DNA of 64,000 bases from Maniola hyperantus (GCF_902806685.2 NC_048536.1:7130001-7194000); one strand, 5' to 3'; shown: positions 1-11,488, counted from the first letter of the stretch. Made by a program: numbers and translations. Notes: generated by a model not told the origin, from the letters alone.

Positions 1-1792
1 TTATTGCAGGTACCTATCAGAATTCATCATAGCGCTTGCTATTATCTGTTAATTAAATTAATAAGTAATAAATGAAAGCTATTGTCTAAATTGAAACCAA
101 GTTGTAAAACAGACAACATAAATCTTTTAATTAATTGGGGTAGTTAAAACTTATGGAAGTCAACGTAAACAACCAATTGTTTCAGCTCTTTGATTTGATG
201 AAAACAGTAAGAATTTTTTTATTGATTACATAAAAGTAAAGATTTGTAATAAGATTCTTAGTTGTAGGGCGTAGCAATGGTAGGTACTTGTGGTTACTTT
301 CAAATCAATAAATTAATAAAATACTTACTTCAAATAAAAATTAATAAAGCATTAAGTAAAAAAGCGGCTGCTAGAATCCTACAAAAAATTAAACGTAAGT
401 GCCAAAAAGTGTCGCAAAAGTGGACATGATTGCACTGATAGTTGCACAGTTTTGTAGGTCCTCGGCTGAGATACTCTTTAGCACTGAAGTTTAAATAAGT
501 TTAGCGGGGTTTCTTTTTTTATTCAATTATTATTATTTTATTACTCTTTCACAACTAAAATTCACAAATACTTAATTTACTGATTACAATAATGAATTTA
601 TTGAGAGCGTGTCAAAGGCCCAGTGAAGTTTGACGAAGGTAATTGTAATGGCAGTTTTTGCGTTGTCTGGTCTGTGGCCAGCTCGCCGGAGCGCGACCTT
701 ACTGCCCAGCCCAAGGCCGTCTTCCACTCTTGTCTACTTCTTTTTGCTTTACTATTTAATTAAATACCTTGCCACCGAAACCTTTTAGAGTTCTGTATAA
801 GAAGAACCCAAAACAACTTGGTTCTAATTTGTGACGGAGGTAATCGGAATTATACCTATTTTTTGCATTGTCTATGGCTGAGGTCAGCATGTCAAACCGC
901 GACACCACTGCTTAAGGCTGTGTCCTGCTCTTTTCTGCTAATATTTCTACTTCATTATTTTATGGTCTTGCTGTTCTTGCAATTCACGCAGACGAGTGAA
1001 CTTTACTTGTGGTTACCGTCGTTTACATGGGCATTGCATAAAGGTTCGTGCATGTCGGACAAATCAGTCGCGAGCAAGCGCTCGCAAACGGCTCGACTAC
1101 TAGAAGCCTGAACTTCTCATAGAGGACAATCCATAACCAATTTAGTTTTTGTAGCCACGAAAGAAGCTATTTGATAAATTCATTATGCTGCCATTTACGA
1201 GGTAAATTAGCTTTTACAAAATATCTACTTCCTCGTTTAATGTTTTACAATAGGAACCAAATGACAAGTCATGTCGATGTTAAAAATCATTTTAATAAAT
1301 CTCATTTGAAATAGCACGGCAAAGTCACCCATGTTGCTCAGTAATTGATTATTTTAAAGCTGTAAAGTGGCCTTCGATTAAAATAGTTACGTGCGAACAA
1401 AAGAAGTGATTATTCGGTTTACACTCCACGCGCGATAAAATGTCGTTATCTGTTTACTGTATGTTACTTATTCTCATTTTCTGACTCAATAATTGATTAC
1501 TAAAGAATTTTTGATTCATAATATTTCATATTTATTCATTTTATTAATTACACAATAAATATAATGGCTCGTCTTGGCGGGACATTGCCGTGCTCCCTGA
1601 TTAAGGAATTTAATTATATTATATTGGTAACTTATTACGTAATTTGGCTTGTACGTTTGATTAAAACCAGCGATTAAAACTGTCTCATTTGTTAAAAGTG
1701 TTTGTCTGCCAAAGGTTTCCAATAACATCCTGCATTTTTTTCTTTAAGGTGTTAGAATATGGTTGTCCACAAAGTCATCATTACGCTAAGTT
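1..1792. other. AT-rich upstream DNA, no gene recognised
   Basis: No reading frame with recognisable protein features and no RNA gene was seen. The longest open frame (818-1111, +) is leucine-rich with no family resemblance and is probably chance. The only structure noticed is a diverged direct duplication at 632-750 and 833-953, listed separately. This may be 5' flank of the muscleblind gene or an intron behind non-coding 5' exons; the sequence does not decide. Confidence 0.6.
632..953. repeat. Diverged direct duplication (632-750 and 833-953)
   Basis: Two blocks of about 120 bp share an ordered series of short matches: GACG.AGGTAAT, TTTTTGC.TTGTCT, CGCGAC, ACTGC, AAGGC and CT.CTTC. They lie about 200 bp apart in the same orientation. 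The match is judged by eye and is weak enough that it could be a decayed tandem duplication or two copies of an old repeat. Confidence 0.35.
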
Positions 1793-2134
1793 TTGACGAT
1801 CTTCCTGGCGCAGTGGTAAGCGCTGTGTTCTTATTTGTGGGAGGTCCCGGGATCGATTCCTGGCAGGGGTTTAGAATTTCATAATTTATTTTCTGGTCTG
1901 GTCCGGTGGGAGGCTTCAGCCGTGGCTAGTTACCACCTTGCCGGCAAAGCCGTGCCGCCAAGCGATTTAGCGTTCCGGTGCTATGCCGTGTAGAAACCAA
2001 AGGGGCATGGGTTTTATAAAAACTGCCATACCCCTTCCAGGTTAGCCCGCTTCCATCTTAGACTGCATCGTCACTTACCACCAGGTGAGATTGCAATCAA
2101 GGGCAAACTTGTATCTGAATAATAATAATAAAAA
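1793..2134 (+). mobile_element. tRNA-derived SINE, family A (full-length-like copy)
   Basis: The 5' part looks like a tRNA with an A box (TGGCGCAGTGGTAAGCGC, from about 1806) and a B box (GGGATCGATTCC, 1849-1860). It is followed by a long tRNA-unrelated body and an AATAATAATAA-type tail at about 2120-2134. A second, more diverged copy with the same body lies at 30449-30747 (+), and fragments lie near 47815-47910. The body resembles SINEs widespread in Lepidoptera. The family name is not certain from sequence alone. Confidence 0.8.
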
Positions 2135-2446
2135 GTTCCATTGCAAGTTTAGTACGTAGGTATGCGTGAATGAGAAGGATTTTATTACTTACGTGGGATA
2201 GTTAATACTGCTTGTTACCTTAATAACCAAAGCCGATACAAATGTCACGTTATAAAGTTCAATCGTGTGTGGGCAATACCAGTAAGCGAAAGGTGCGGTT
2301 GAATGTGGTAATACTATGCATTTATGACTTAGACGGTGTGTCGTAATCTGTTTGGTAACTGTATGTTCTAAAAACCATTATTAAAGTTGAACAGTACGTG
2401 AGTAATAATAAATGTAGCAAATTTTTATCCATTTACCTTGGCGTAC

Positions 2447-2543
2447 ACATTCGCATTCTAATTGTCTTGATAGCTCAGCGGTAAGAGCGCCCCCCGAAGC
2501 GGTGGGAGACCCAGGTTCGAGTCCCGGTCAAGACCGCGAATGT
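2447..2543 (+). tRNA. tRNA-like cloverleaf inside a longer inverted repeat; possible tRNA pseudogene
   Basis: Positions 2464-2535 fold as a 72-nt tRNA: acceptor GTCTTGA pairs perfectly with TCAAGAC, the D stem is GCTC/GAGC, the T loop is TTCGAGT, and the length is standard. Anticodon-stem and T-stem each carry one mismatch. The anticodon loop CGAAGCG (2495-2501) would give anticodon AAG, but position 33 is G instead of the near-invariant U, which argues against a working tRNA. Flanking 8-bp arms ACATTCGC (2447-2454) and GCGAATGT (2536-2543) are perfectly complementary and extend the hairpin. It could be a pseudogene or the head of a SINE whose body I do not recognise. Confidence 0.4.
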
Positions 2544-2639
2544 AAAGGTTTAGTTGGTCAATCTGTTTGCTATTGCTACAGCTAAACCGCACTTTTCGCA
2601 AACCTGTTAAACGGTCGTGAAAAATTTTTCGATTGCAAC

Positions 2640-2900
2640 TTGATCGAATCGCCGATCACAAAGGCCGGGGCCCAACTGTTTTTTCTCCCCCCTTCACTCC
2701 ACCCTCGCGCCCGACCGCTTTCACGAGATTCTTATTTAGATTCGCTTCCGTCTGATTGCTCTTGATAATCTTTTCACTGGGTTATTGAATGTCTTCCCCG
2801 TGCGTGTCGAGCATCTAAGAAACCAGCCAGCGGAGCAACTGCCGTGAAAAGAATCAGAGGCCGATCCTTTGACGCCGCCATTCTCAGTTGCTTGTTTAAT
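2640..2900. other. GC-richer low-repeat block, function unknown
   Basis: Unlike the surrounding AT-rich DNA, this stretch is pyrimidine- and GC-rich (for example around 2665-2730) and contains no repeat that I recognise. It could be a conserved non-coding element or an upstream non-coding exon of muscleblind. There is no reading frame of note. Confidence 0.3.
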
Positions 2901-3282
2901 GCTTGAAATAAAACGATGTCCATTTGCTTTGAGTAGGTACGTTTAGTTATGTGTGCTCGTGGAAGGATTACATTTCCGATTCGATTCGTTTCCTTCCTTT
3001 TAAATGCCAGCGTATAGAGATGCTGAATAAGGCATACATGAGTTTAAAGATATCTATACAAAATCTTCACGTTCTCTTGCTCTGACCTGCTTCCTTACTT
3101 AAAAGTTCAAACGAAATATAGGTAAGGTATCTTAGAATCATTTTACGTTAACTTGGAATAGAAAAAGTTTTAAAGGTAAAAACTTTTGGTAACGACGAGT
3201 AACTATTTAAGTATGTTATTCTCATTTATTTATACTAAATTTTTTTCTATTTGTTAGTTTTTTCTTTGTTTGTAATGCTCTG

Positions 3283-3445
3283 TCTAAACTAATACATGAT
3301 ATTATGAAGAGATAAAGTTTGTAAGTCTGGATGTTGGGGTAGTCTCCGGAACTAATGAACCGATTCTAAAATTCTTTCACTGATAGATGGCTACATTTTG
3401 CCTGAGTCTTTAAATTAGGCGAACGAAGTCGCGCGAAGAAGGTTT
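3283..3445 (+). repeat. Lep1/Helitron-like fragment
   Basis: It contains the sequence series seen in many copies in this window: a 'gataaagtttgtaagt' start, 'aactaatgaaccgattct', 'ttctttcactgatag' and a decayed tail 'gcgaacgaagtcgcgcga'. Better copies are at 48703-48914 (+) and 51226-51380 (-). The tail motif is typical of lepidopteran Helitron-like repeats; the class assignment is from memory of such families. Confidence 0.5.
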
Positions 3446-4274
3446 TATGACAATAAAGAATTTATCTGTTTATCTGTCTCACCAGGCAGAAGCCAAAAGT
3501 TCTTTGGACTAAGCGCTTTCGAAATTCCTGAGGATTGCCTAGGTGTGGCCGTGATGTGTCATTTCAGCTTTGGACATAAGTACACTAACTTACATTATTT
3601 TATTACTAGCAATCGCATGCCGTTTTGCTCGGCGAAAGTATAAATTCTCTTTATTCCCTATCCCGTGGGAAAAATCCGGCGTTATTCGTTCTTTATTATT
3701 CTCTGTGCGAAATTTCTGCTTTCTAGGTCCAAGAGTTTAGGCTGGGCATTGACATTGACGAAACATTAAAAGAGTCATCTGACTCTATTAATGACTCATA
3801 AGGAAATACCTGGACTTTCCTTTTTATATATTTTGATTCGTCATATCAAAGCTTGTAAAGGCTTATTATACTACTATTGGTTTGTAGGTACTCAGCGTTC
3901 CTACGAGTTGTGTTTCTTTAAATAAAAAGTAAAAGAGACAATAAAGCGATGTTATTAGGTAACTTTTCCTTATTCTCTCTGAAGGATCGTAAGATGCACT
4001 CATTAATCACCACAAAAGTTGCAATTCTTGACATCAGCTAAAAGTTTTGCCGTCTGTCTATAGTGGCAAGATGCGCCAACAACAAACTGTGGAAGTTGTA
4101 ATAGGTTCTTCTTAGGACTAGTACTCATCTGCGGCTTAACTTACGTAATATTTTGGGGATCTTTTTGATGAGTTCTCATCTTTTGTTATTTAAGTAGGTA
4201 ACTAGATGTATTCTTTGGACATCGGTGATTTTTTTTAACTATGTATCGCTATCGGGCACAGTTCATGTCTGAGG
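3446..4274. other. No gene or repeat recognised
   Basis: AT-rich non-coding DNA with no supported feature. Confidence 0.6.
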
Positions 4275-4414
4275 TTGAGAAGAGCGTAGTTTGAATTTGC
4301 TCAGACTTAAGACACAGGTGAAACAAGACTGATATATATCTCCCACATAAATCTGTCTCATTTTAATTCTAAGCAAAGTGTGAGCAAAGCCAAAGTGCGC
4401 TCTATAGATCTCAA
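4275..4414. mobile_element. Fold-back MITE, family F1 (about 140 bp)
   Basis: The right end AGTGCGCTCTATAGATCTCA is the same terminal sequence as the better copy at 57834-57975. The left end has lost a few bases (TTGAGA-AGAGCGTAGT). Interior motifs 'cagacttaagacaca' and 'acataaatctgtctc' are shared between the two copies. This is a small non-autonomous inverted-repeat element with no coding capacity. Confidence 0.65.
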
Positions 4415-5035
4415 CATCAATGTTATAAATGAAATGTCTTGCAGCGTGTCTGCAAAAATATTTTAATTGTGGTCATAATTAAAAATTTATGTCTTTAAAA
4501 TTGAACAATCAACCGACAATCAAATCACCCGAGATGCATGGAAATGGTAAACTGAATATAGAATAACTAAGATTGACATTATTATATCAGTACCCCCTTC
4601 TATTATGGAGTTTAATTTAAATTTTACAAAGTTTACTTTCCCGTAATTTCACTTTTAGGTCGTTCTGCAATAAACAGAGAACTAACAACGTTCAGCTTTT
4701 GGTGCACAGGCTTATAATAAGCGCAGGGCTATTATAAAGTTAATCTGCTTTTTTTTAATTGACTTGTTAGATTAGAGCGGTCTAGTTGTTAAAGCTTATA
4801 TAAAACGGTTGCATTCGTGAAATGCTATGGGGTAAGTTTGGTATGTTAAACTAAATTCTGAATTGAAAATCCGTTTATTTATTTATTAATGTATTTTTAG
4901 GAGGTTGGGCTAGATTTTGATGATAGTTAATTGAATTCATATTTACCATTTCTTTTTTGCGTATATATTTGACGTTTTATTCGTCATGAATAGTAGAAGT
5001 AAGGTAGTTAATTAATATTTATTAAATCTATATAT
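4415..5035. other. No gene or repeat recognised
   Basis: AT-rich DNA. Nothing beyond short A/T tracts was seen. Confidence 0.6.
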
Positions 5036-5362
5036 CCATACTAACAATGCAAAAGTATGTATGTCTATCTGCTAGCTTTTTACGGCCCATCCGTTTAATC
5101 GATTTTGACGAAATTTGGTACAGATAGGTATATTATGTAGCTTTGCATCTCAGTAAATTAACGGCATAGGCTACTTTTGTACCGCAAAATGAAGGAGTTC
5201 ACAAATGATTTTTAAAAACCTAAATCCTCGTGGACGAAGTCGCAGGCGTCATCTATTTGGCACAAAGATAGCTTGCATCTCGGTCAAAGATATACCTAGA
5301 CAACTTTTCATCCCGGAAACTCGAAGAATTCCCACGGGATTTTTAAGAACCTAAATTACTTC
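5036..5362 (+). repeat. Lep1/Helitron-like repeat with partial second unit
   Basis: The first unit (about 5036-5245) runs from 'gtatgtatgtctatctgctag' through 'cgattttgacgaaatttggtac' to the tail 'gacgaagtcgcaggcgtcatct'. A second partial unit (about 5258-5356) repeats the inner part: 'atttggcacaaagatagctt', 'cccggaaactcgaagaattc', 'cacgggatttttaagaac'. The nested or tandem layout suggests insertion of one copy next to another. Confidence 0.65.
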
Positions 5363-5436
5363 CATTGTTTTTCAGTAATATGGCGAGGTTTTCTATATTC
5401 TAGTCAGGCTTAGCTCAGTTAATAATCATACACATC

Positions 5437-5463
5437 ATCAATAATAATAATTATTATTATTAT
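5437..5463. repeat. (AAT)n/(ATT)n palindromic microsatellite
   Basis: A run of AAT triplets turns directly into a run of ATT triplets, giving a small perfect A/T hairpin. It probably arose by slippage. Confidence 0.7.
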
Positions 5464-7710
5464 GACATATATCTACAACAAAGGGTTGCGTGTAGGATGA
5501 AATATGGCTTTCGCCCCGTGTGCAAACTTAGTGTGTCATAATAAATGTGTTAAAATGTATTTCGTAAATCGGAAACGTGTTCGTTACGTAAAGAATGCCT
5601 GATGCCACAATGCACTGGTGTCAAAAATAAAATTTGAATATTATGCCTGAAGAGCGCGTCGCTGCGTTCCCGCACACCGGGCTATTTTCAACTGGGTTAT
5701 GCTTTAAATAGCACATTACGATAGGATTTGGTTTCACAAGTTTTTCCCTGTAACCGGCCCCAGACAGTCACGTTCCTACTCACGGCGCCCACACAAAGAA
5801 TTTTTCCACCTCTACCACTCGTTGGCCTGAAGTCGCCCCGCGTGTAACGTTTCACAATGCCTACTCTTCACGTTGGCCATTAATGTGCCAAGGGTTCTTC
5901 TGGCACTGATATTGGCCCAGGTATTTGTAATCTTTGCACAGTTCATACGTCGCATTGAGATGATTGAGGTCGTTCAAATAGTATCAATTCAATGTCACTG
6001 CAGCAGTGGGCCACAATATACGGTCTAAAGAAGTCAAAAAGCGCATCAAAAATAATTGGCAATGTGTTTTTTACGCTTTATTTATTTATCTACATTGAGG
6101 GTTGGTGGATGATTGTGAGATCTTGACGCATACTAAATGCGCGGCAAGCTGTGGAGAGTGAACGCAATGGCTTTGATTCCACCAACGCCATTTGATCTGT
6201 GTTGGCAAACCGACTTATCAGATCGCATGTCAACGTATGTGCCAACTTTTACAATACCTACCAAGGTGACCCAATGCCTACATGATGGCTACAAGTTTTG
6301 GCCAGAGCCATTGGTACATAGGCCAACGTGAACAGGGGCTAACAATGTTTAATCTTGGACGATCTAACCTATGGACTTGTAACGCGCCTAATATTACGAA
6401 TAAAAATTTCTGTCACTTTTGGTGCGGGACGAGGAAACACTACATAGACAACTTGACACACTCACTCAACAAAGTTTTGTGTCATTATTAACACACACAT
6501 ATCTAAATCTTCAACACTACTACATTTTACGCACACTAATAAGTTATATACATCAACATACAAAGACATTACGAGTGTAAGACAGTCAAATTGATTTGCG
6601 ATGCTACCGTATCGATATTTTAAAATATATCGATAGTTTTTCAGAAACAAAAGTAGAAGTAAGAATTTATTACTCGTATTTAATTACTTAAAACCAGTGT
6701 TTGGTCAGCGTAGCGTATTCTTGCATACATTCACCTCACTTAATAGGTAATTATCCCAAAAACTAATAATGCAACGTAAAAATAAGAAAAATATTTATTT
6801 AAAAAATATGCACATACTTTTTTACTTATTTTATATCATTTTTAATCTTTTGTATTTTTTTATATAACGAAATTTTCATTTAAAATTTCGATAGTGAAAA
6901 TGTGCTTATTAATGACTTATATTATTATATAATACAAAATAAACCTGACCGCGCAAAAACCTACCAAACATAATTAGTAGGTATATCAATCAATAAAATG
7001 TTTTTTTCTTTCCAATCAATCATTTATTTATTGCACATTGGGTTTACATGGTAATTCCAATATGGTGTACTCTTTGTCCAAAAAAATTAAATGTAAGTTA
7101 TTAAATATTACACGTATTGCCCTTACAAATTAGCAATGCAAAAATTTTCTCAATACCTGCCGCTTTTACCCCACAGCAAAATTCCATAAGACAGATATGA
7201 TACTATGAAAATAAATTAGTAAACACACACGGTGGCCTCTTCTATTTTTAACACGTCATTATTTACCATTAGGTTAATGTTATGTATATTCTTGGCGATT
7301 CTCTCTGTAAAAATATCGAAATCTGTAAAAATAAAACGATTATGATAAATTATTACCTAATCCTCATCCTTGAGAAAGGTACACCTTTTAGCTACAAATT
7401 ACCCAGTTCAGAGACACCCTACCCCGTTTCTCGCCTATCACTAAAATTGCGTTGCTTTAATATTTTTTTAAATGTATTAAGTACGTGAAATCACAGAAAT
7501 CGACCAGTTTTATTACAAGTATAGGTAGCGAAAAAATTGTGGTAATTAATAATAACTATTCTTTACTTGACTTGAAGACGGTAATTTAGTCGTTAATAAT
7601 AAAGAAAATGTTTTCATCGATATCGATAATCGAACCACAATCACTATCACATGATTCTTAAAAATCGAACCTTATGTCCTATGCAATTAAATCTAATACT
7701 GAAAAATTTG
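5463..7710. other. Non-coding DNA; GC-richer block at 5640-5960, then AT-rich
   Basis: About 5640-5960 is a GC-richer unique-looking block with no recognised repeat. The rest is AT-rich. Overlapping open frames at 6137-6491 show no recognisable protein family. A near-palindrome TATCGATATTTT/AAAATATATCGATA lies at about 6608-6634. Confidence 0.5.
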
Positions 7711-8121
7711 GTAAAAATAACACAATAGTCTCGTGGGGAGTGCGGTATACTATAGACGGAGAGCCAGGGCCCAAAATACTGTTTGAATTTACTAAGGCTA
7801 ATTTTTTTATAGTTCATTAGAATGGTTGCGTACACAAACATACTGCGGTCAGTCAAGTGAACCTGAGAACAGTGACTCAGGTGCGCTATCAAAGGTGTCG
7901 TACCTGCGAGGTAATAAAATGAATTTACTAAGGCTGAAAATTGATATATAACTTGTATATTGCATATAAATAAAAGTTGTAATGGTTAGTCAGCAGAATA
8001 TGGGGACAGAGCTGGTCAGTATGCGCAAAAAATTAGCCTTTGTAAATTCAAACAGTTTTTTGGGCGCTGGCTCTCCGTCTTTAGTATACCGCACTTCCCA
8101 CGAGACTAGTGTTATTTTTAC
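7711..8121. mobile_element. Long fold-back MITE, family F2 (about 411 bp)
   Basis: The left arm (about 7711-7810) and right arm (about 8028-8121) are reverse complements over roughly 95 bp with few differences. Shared blocks include GTAAAAATAACAC, AGTCTCGTGGG, GTGCGGTATACTA, GACGGAGAGCCAG and AACTGTTTGAATTTAC. The interior has no reading frame, so this is a non-autonomous element. Another piece of the end (AGTCTCGTGAGAAGTGTG) lies at about 8216. The target duplication is unclear, perhaps TA. An open frame on the - strand across 7647-7892 is not a gene. Confidence 0.8.
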
Positions 8122-8239
8122 TACTACGTAATTTCATGCTGTTCACGCGTATTCAAATTTTAACCTAATTTGTATATAACGAGGGTTGCAATTGTTTAGA
8201 AAAAACAAAATATAGTCTCGTGAGAAGTGTGACTCGTTT

Positions 8240-9156
8240 CTACCGAATTATTACGTACTCAATTACTGAATCGGTAAAGTTCTCGATTGTTATTTTATTA
8301 TAATAATTTATGTAATTTAATTTATAGAAAGCGTTTATTACACCAAAAATACTTACTTATGAAATGAAATTCCATCTTTTTGTAAATTTGATGTGTTTGA
8401 TTTGTTCTTGCACTCACTAACGGCACAAACAGGCATTTTTCACCCAGCGTGTAAGACGTCGTCACACATCGAAAACGATTCTGACAATGACAAAATCGAT
8501 TCCGCAAACAGTGTTTATAAACGCAGTGGATTAAAAATCCATTACTATTGACAGAGGGGAATAATCATGCGAGGCGCGTCCTTAGGTTAGATCGTCCAAG
8601 TGTTTAATAAAAGCCACAGCCTCGGTTTTAAGCGTTCCATTTATATTTTATGCGGTCATTAATTTTTGGCTGCAAGTAATAACGTCGCTGATAGCCAGCG
8701 GAGCAGTATACATGCGCGTCCGGCTAGTGTTATTATTGGTACCGACACCTGTCTAAAATCCACGTTATAATCTCGTGCGTATACTTTCCACCTGCCACCG
8801 CCCGTCCTAAAACAAAACACCAGTAGGCTCAGTACGAGTTAGTACATCTCGATGACGTCTATAGATCTCGATCACCGACATAATATTATAACGTCAAAGT
8901 AAAATGGGTCTAAACTCCAATATTTTAAGGTTTTAGTTCGTTCATACGGATGGATGGATTGGATTTAGAACTATGGATTAACTCGCTTACTACGAGCTTT
9001 AGTTTTATTTTACTATCTGGCGTTTTAGAAAACTATCTAAGTTGTCGATATCTGCTACCTTGTTCTAAATGTTCAGTTAGTAGTTTATCCAGACAGATGT
9101 ACTGTATAGGGTGGACTGGTAGTCATAATTTATTTTAATAAAATACGTAATCAGTA
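8240..9156. other. No gene or repeat recognised
   Basis: Mixed AT-rich DNA. A slightly GC-richer stretch lies at about 8560-8830. No supported feature. Confidence 0.55.
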
Positions 9157-9383
9157 CCCTTATTATAAATGCGAAAGCGTGTTTGTTTGTTGGTTTATTG
9201 GTTTGTTGGTTTGTCCTTCAATTACGTAGCAACGGTGCAACGGATTGACGTGATTTTTTATATGGGTATAGATAAAGACCTGGAGAGTGACATATGCTAC
9301 TTTTTATCCCGGAAAAGAGTTACCACGGGATTTTTAAAAACCTAATTCCACGCGTACGAAGTCGCGGGCATCAGCTAGTAGTA
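9157..9383 (+). repeat. Lep1/Helitron-like repeat, near-complete copy
   Basis: It begins 'cttattataaatgcgaaagc', passes through repeated TTTGTTGGTT units and 'gcaacggattgacgtgattt', and ends 'gaagtcgcgggcatcagcta'. This is the cleanest copy of the family in the window and defines the tail used to orient the others. The 3' end CTAGT fits the CTRR-type end of Helitrons; no protein is encoded. Confidence 0.7.
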
Positions 9384-9899
9384 GAATATGACGTTTCCCT
9401 TTAATTCGTGGTTTATTGCATGTACTATGTATACGCTTCCTACTATGTATTTCTGTTTTTACATAACATTATGATTGTGAACAATTAAGTACCTACATAT
9501 ACATATAGTTCCCAGCAATTAAATAGTCGCGTCTGACATATGCAAGTGCGAGCTCGCACAGGTATTGTTCCACGTGCTCGTGTGCTGTGTACGAATGTAG
9601 CACTCACACTAATGCAGATGGCAAACGCGGGGTGTAGCGCAGCGCGCGGGCTGGTGTGTTCCGTTCCCTCACGTCGCGCGCCACACTGACGCTTAAAAAA
9701 TGCTATTGCGACGCGTCTTGCGGTTAACTTTAAGAACGACATTTTAATTGGCGCAGCCTATGCCCTGCCTGTGTAATCGCCAAGCCTAAGCACAGCCTAA
9801 ACAGCTGGGGTTAGAAACACGAAATTTTGACAGTAGGTGCTTTTTAAAGTTACATAAATGAAAATGGGTATTCATGCTTTCGGTTAAAAATAAAAATAT
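9384..9899. other. No gene recognised; short GC-rich stretch at 9535-9720
   Basis: A modest GC-rich stretch supports an open frame on the - strand (9485-9742) of arginine- and cysteine-rich composition. It has no family resemblance and is probably spurious. The rest is AT-rich. Confidence 0.5.
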
Positions 9900-10110
9900 T
9901 GTATTTCACGATTTTCGAAAATTCTAATCCCAAAGGGGTCAAATGGGGGATTAAACTTGTATGATAGTCCGTCGTTTTTCAAGTTCAAGTTTTTGGGTTG
10001 CCGCTTACAAATGAAGAAATACGTGTTTCAGGATTTTTGGATATTCCACCCCCACGCTGATTTTCTAAATCCCACCCGAGCAAAACCCGGGCGGATCAGC
10101 TAGTTTGTTT
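9900..10110 (+). repeat. Dispersed repeat ending in CAGCTAGT
   Basis: The segment 'ccaaaggggtcaaatggggg' through 'gtccgtcgtttttcaagttc' and 'caggatttttggatattcca' to the tail 'cgggcggatcagctagt' matches my recollection of a repeat common in butterflies and moths. The GATCAGCTAGT end is like the Helitron-like family. Confidence 0.5.
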
Positions 10111-10859
10111 ATAAAATTTAACGAAAGAAAAAGTTCAAGCTTGAACTTCAATGCCAATTAAATCCCTTAGAATGATTTAAATTAAATTTTGCAACTCACC
10201 GATATTTTGATTTGATGATGATTTTTGGATTTTTATCTTTTGTGTTAGGAAAAAATGCGAACACTGTTCTTAATATCTCGATTTTTAGTTTTAATTAGAA
10301 ACGTTAATTTTTTTTCTGTATTTTTTTTATTATGCTTAATATAGATATTAGATAATTATAATTCCCAAAAACGCATGAAAAATTATATTTTGTTTAGCTT
10401 ATTTTCTATTTAGCATAGCTTATTTTCAAAACGATGCACCTTTCGCGACCAACTTGCTTTATTGCCATCTCTCGCTCGGTACACTAAGTAGCGAATCGAA
10501 TAAATCTAACCTCACTCTTTTGCTAAAAATCAATTTCTTAAGGCCCCTTAAGGACCTACATACCTACTATTTTATTTTTACTTTTTATTCCGTCCCCAAA
10601 GACAGATGTTACATATTTGTTGTTGTTATCATTTCCCTAGCTCTTCAACTTCAACCAAGTACCTATAAATACTCCGGCAACAAATTAAACGTTAATTTCG
10701 AAATGTCATAAAACAAAATGTAGTGTTTTTGTTTTATAGGACGTAACTGCCGAAAAATACAATTTTATCTGTGTGTTTATACAATTATATCTGTTCGATG
10801 CAATGCAACAATTTGTCTGAAATACGTACCTATAATTATTCCCTGCTATGCTATGAGCT
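10111..10859. other. AT-rich DNA immediately upstream of the muscleblind block
   Basis: No coding feature. A 3'-splice-site-like sequence (GTGTTTTTGTTTTATAG, AG at 10738-10739) could be the acceptor of a 5' untranslated exon running into the GC-rich block, but it is unsupported otherwise. Confidence 0.4.
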
Positions 10860-11488
10860 AAGAAGGAGTGGTAGCGCGAGCCTACGGACGGCTACCGCGC
10901 GCGCTTGCTAACCCGGCAGCCGCTTGAGCTTGGCTCCGGGGCACCGCTGGCACCCGGAGAGTAACCAGTGTGTTTTGTTGTTCGCAGAGTTGAGCCCCGC
11001 ACCGCACCGGCTTGCTCGCTGACCGCCGAGCCGCTAACTGCTTTTTTCGCGCCCTACCGTCGCCCGCCCAGACCCGCACCGGCCGCCGCCTCCGCAATGC
11101 TCGCGCACCAAGCACCTCTCGCCCTCTACTAAATCAACCGTCAACATCGATACGAACGCGTGTGATAATAATAATAATTTAATACTTGCCTAAATAAGCT
11201 TGCAACGTCGGTGTCTTTAATTCTAACATAATAATTGTAAGATTAATATTTAGTAATTAATCGGTCGAACCGCGCGCATTACGCCGCGAAGTTCGTGTTC
11301 CTACGCGTGTGGAGTAGTGTGTGTAGTGACGGGTGCGCGAGCGCCGAGTGGCCGCAGCATCCGCAGCTCGCGTCGAGCAAGTGAGTGCAAGCCCGGAGCG
11401 CGCCGCGCGCTCGCTCCCCGCTGCCTATGCGCCGCACTCGCTCAGCGTAATAGCGCGCGCTCTTCCCAACCCCGAACTCTGTACAACG
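10860..11488 (+). promoter_or_regulatory. mbl: GC-rich promoter-like block and 5' UTR of muscleblind
   Basis: The base composition changes sharply to GC- and CpG-rich at about 10865-11110 and 11275-11480, separated by an AT-rich bridge (about 11160-11260). This ends at the muscleblind start codon, so it probably holds a promoter, 5' UTR, or both. A polypyrimidine-AG (CGTCGCCCGCCCAG, AG at 11070-11071) could be a splice acceptor, which would make the coding exon internal as in Drosophila mbl. A donor consensus (AA|GTGAGT at 11381) inside the presumed UTR could end an alternative non-coding first exon. No clear TATA box is seen. Open frames on the - strand here are composition artefacts. Confidence 0.5.
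11427..11450 (+). promoter_or_regulatory. Short upstream ORF in muscleblind 5' UTR
   Basis: An ATG at 11427 opens a 7-codon frame (M R R T R S A) ending at TAA 11448-11450. It is out of frame with, and 38 nt upstream of, the muscleblind start. Short uORFs can lower translation of the main frame; whether it is in the mature mRNA depends on the transcription start and splicing. Its ATG context (CCTATGC) is weak. Confidence 0.45.

Noticed and set aside
818..1111. Hydrophobic 97-codon frame as a small membrane protein
   Set aside because: Leucine/phenylalanine content reflects T-rich DNA, there is no start context or family match, and it overlaps a diverged duplication.
10882..11115. 77-codon arginine-rich frame on the - strand
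   Set aside because: It lies in the CpG-rich promoter block; the composition explains the open frame and there is no family resemblance.
11333..11488. 52-residue N-terminal extension of muscleblind read from a GTG at 11333
   Set aside because: There is no in-frame ATG upstream of 11489, the composition is that of a GC-rich UTR, and known Mbl proteins start at the equivalent of 11489.
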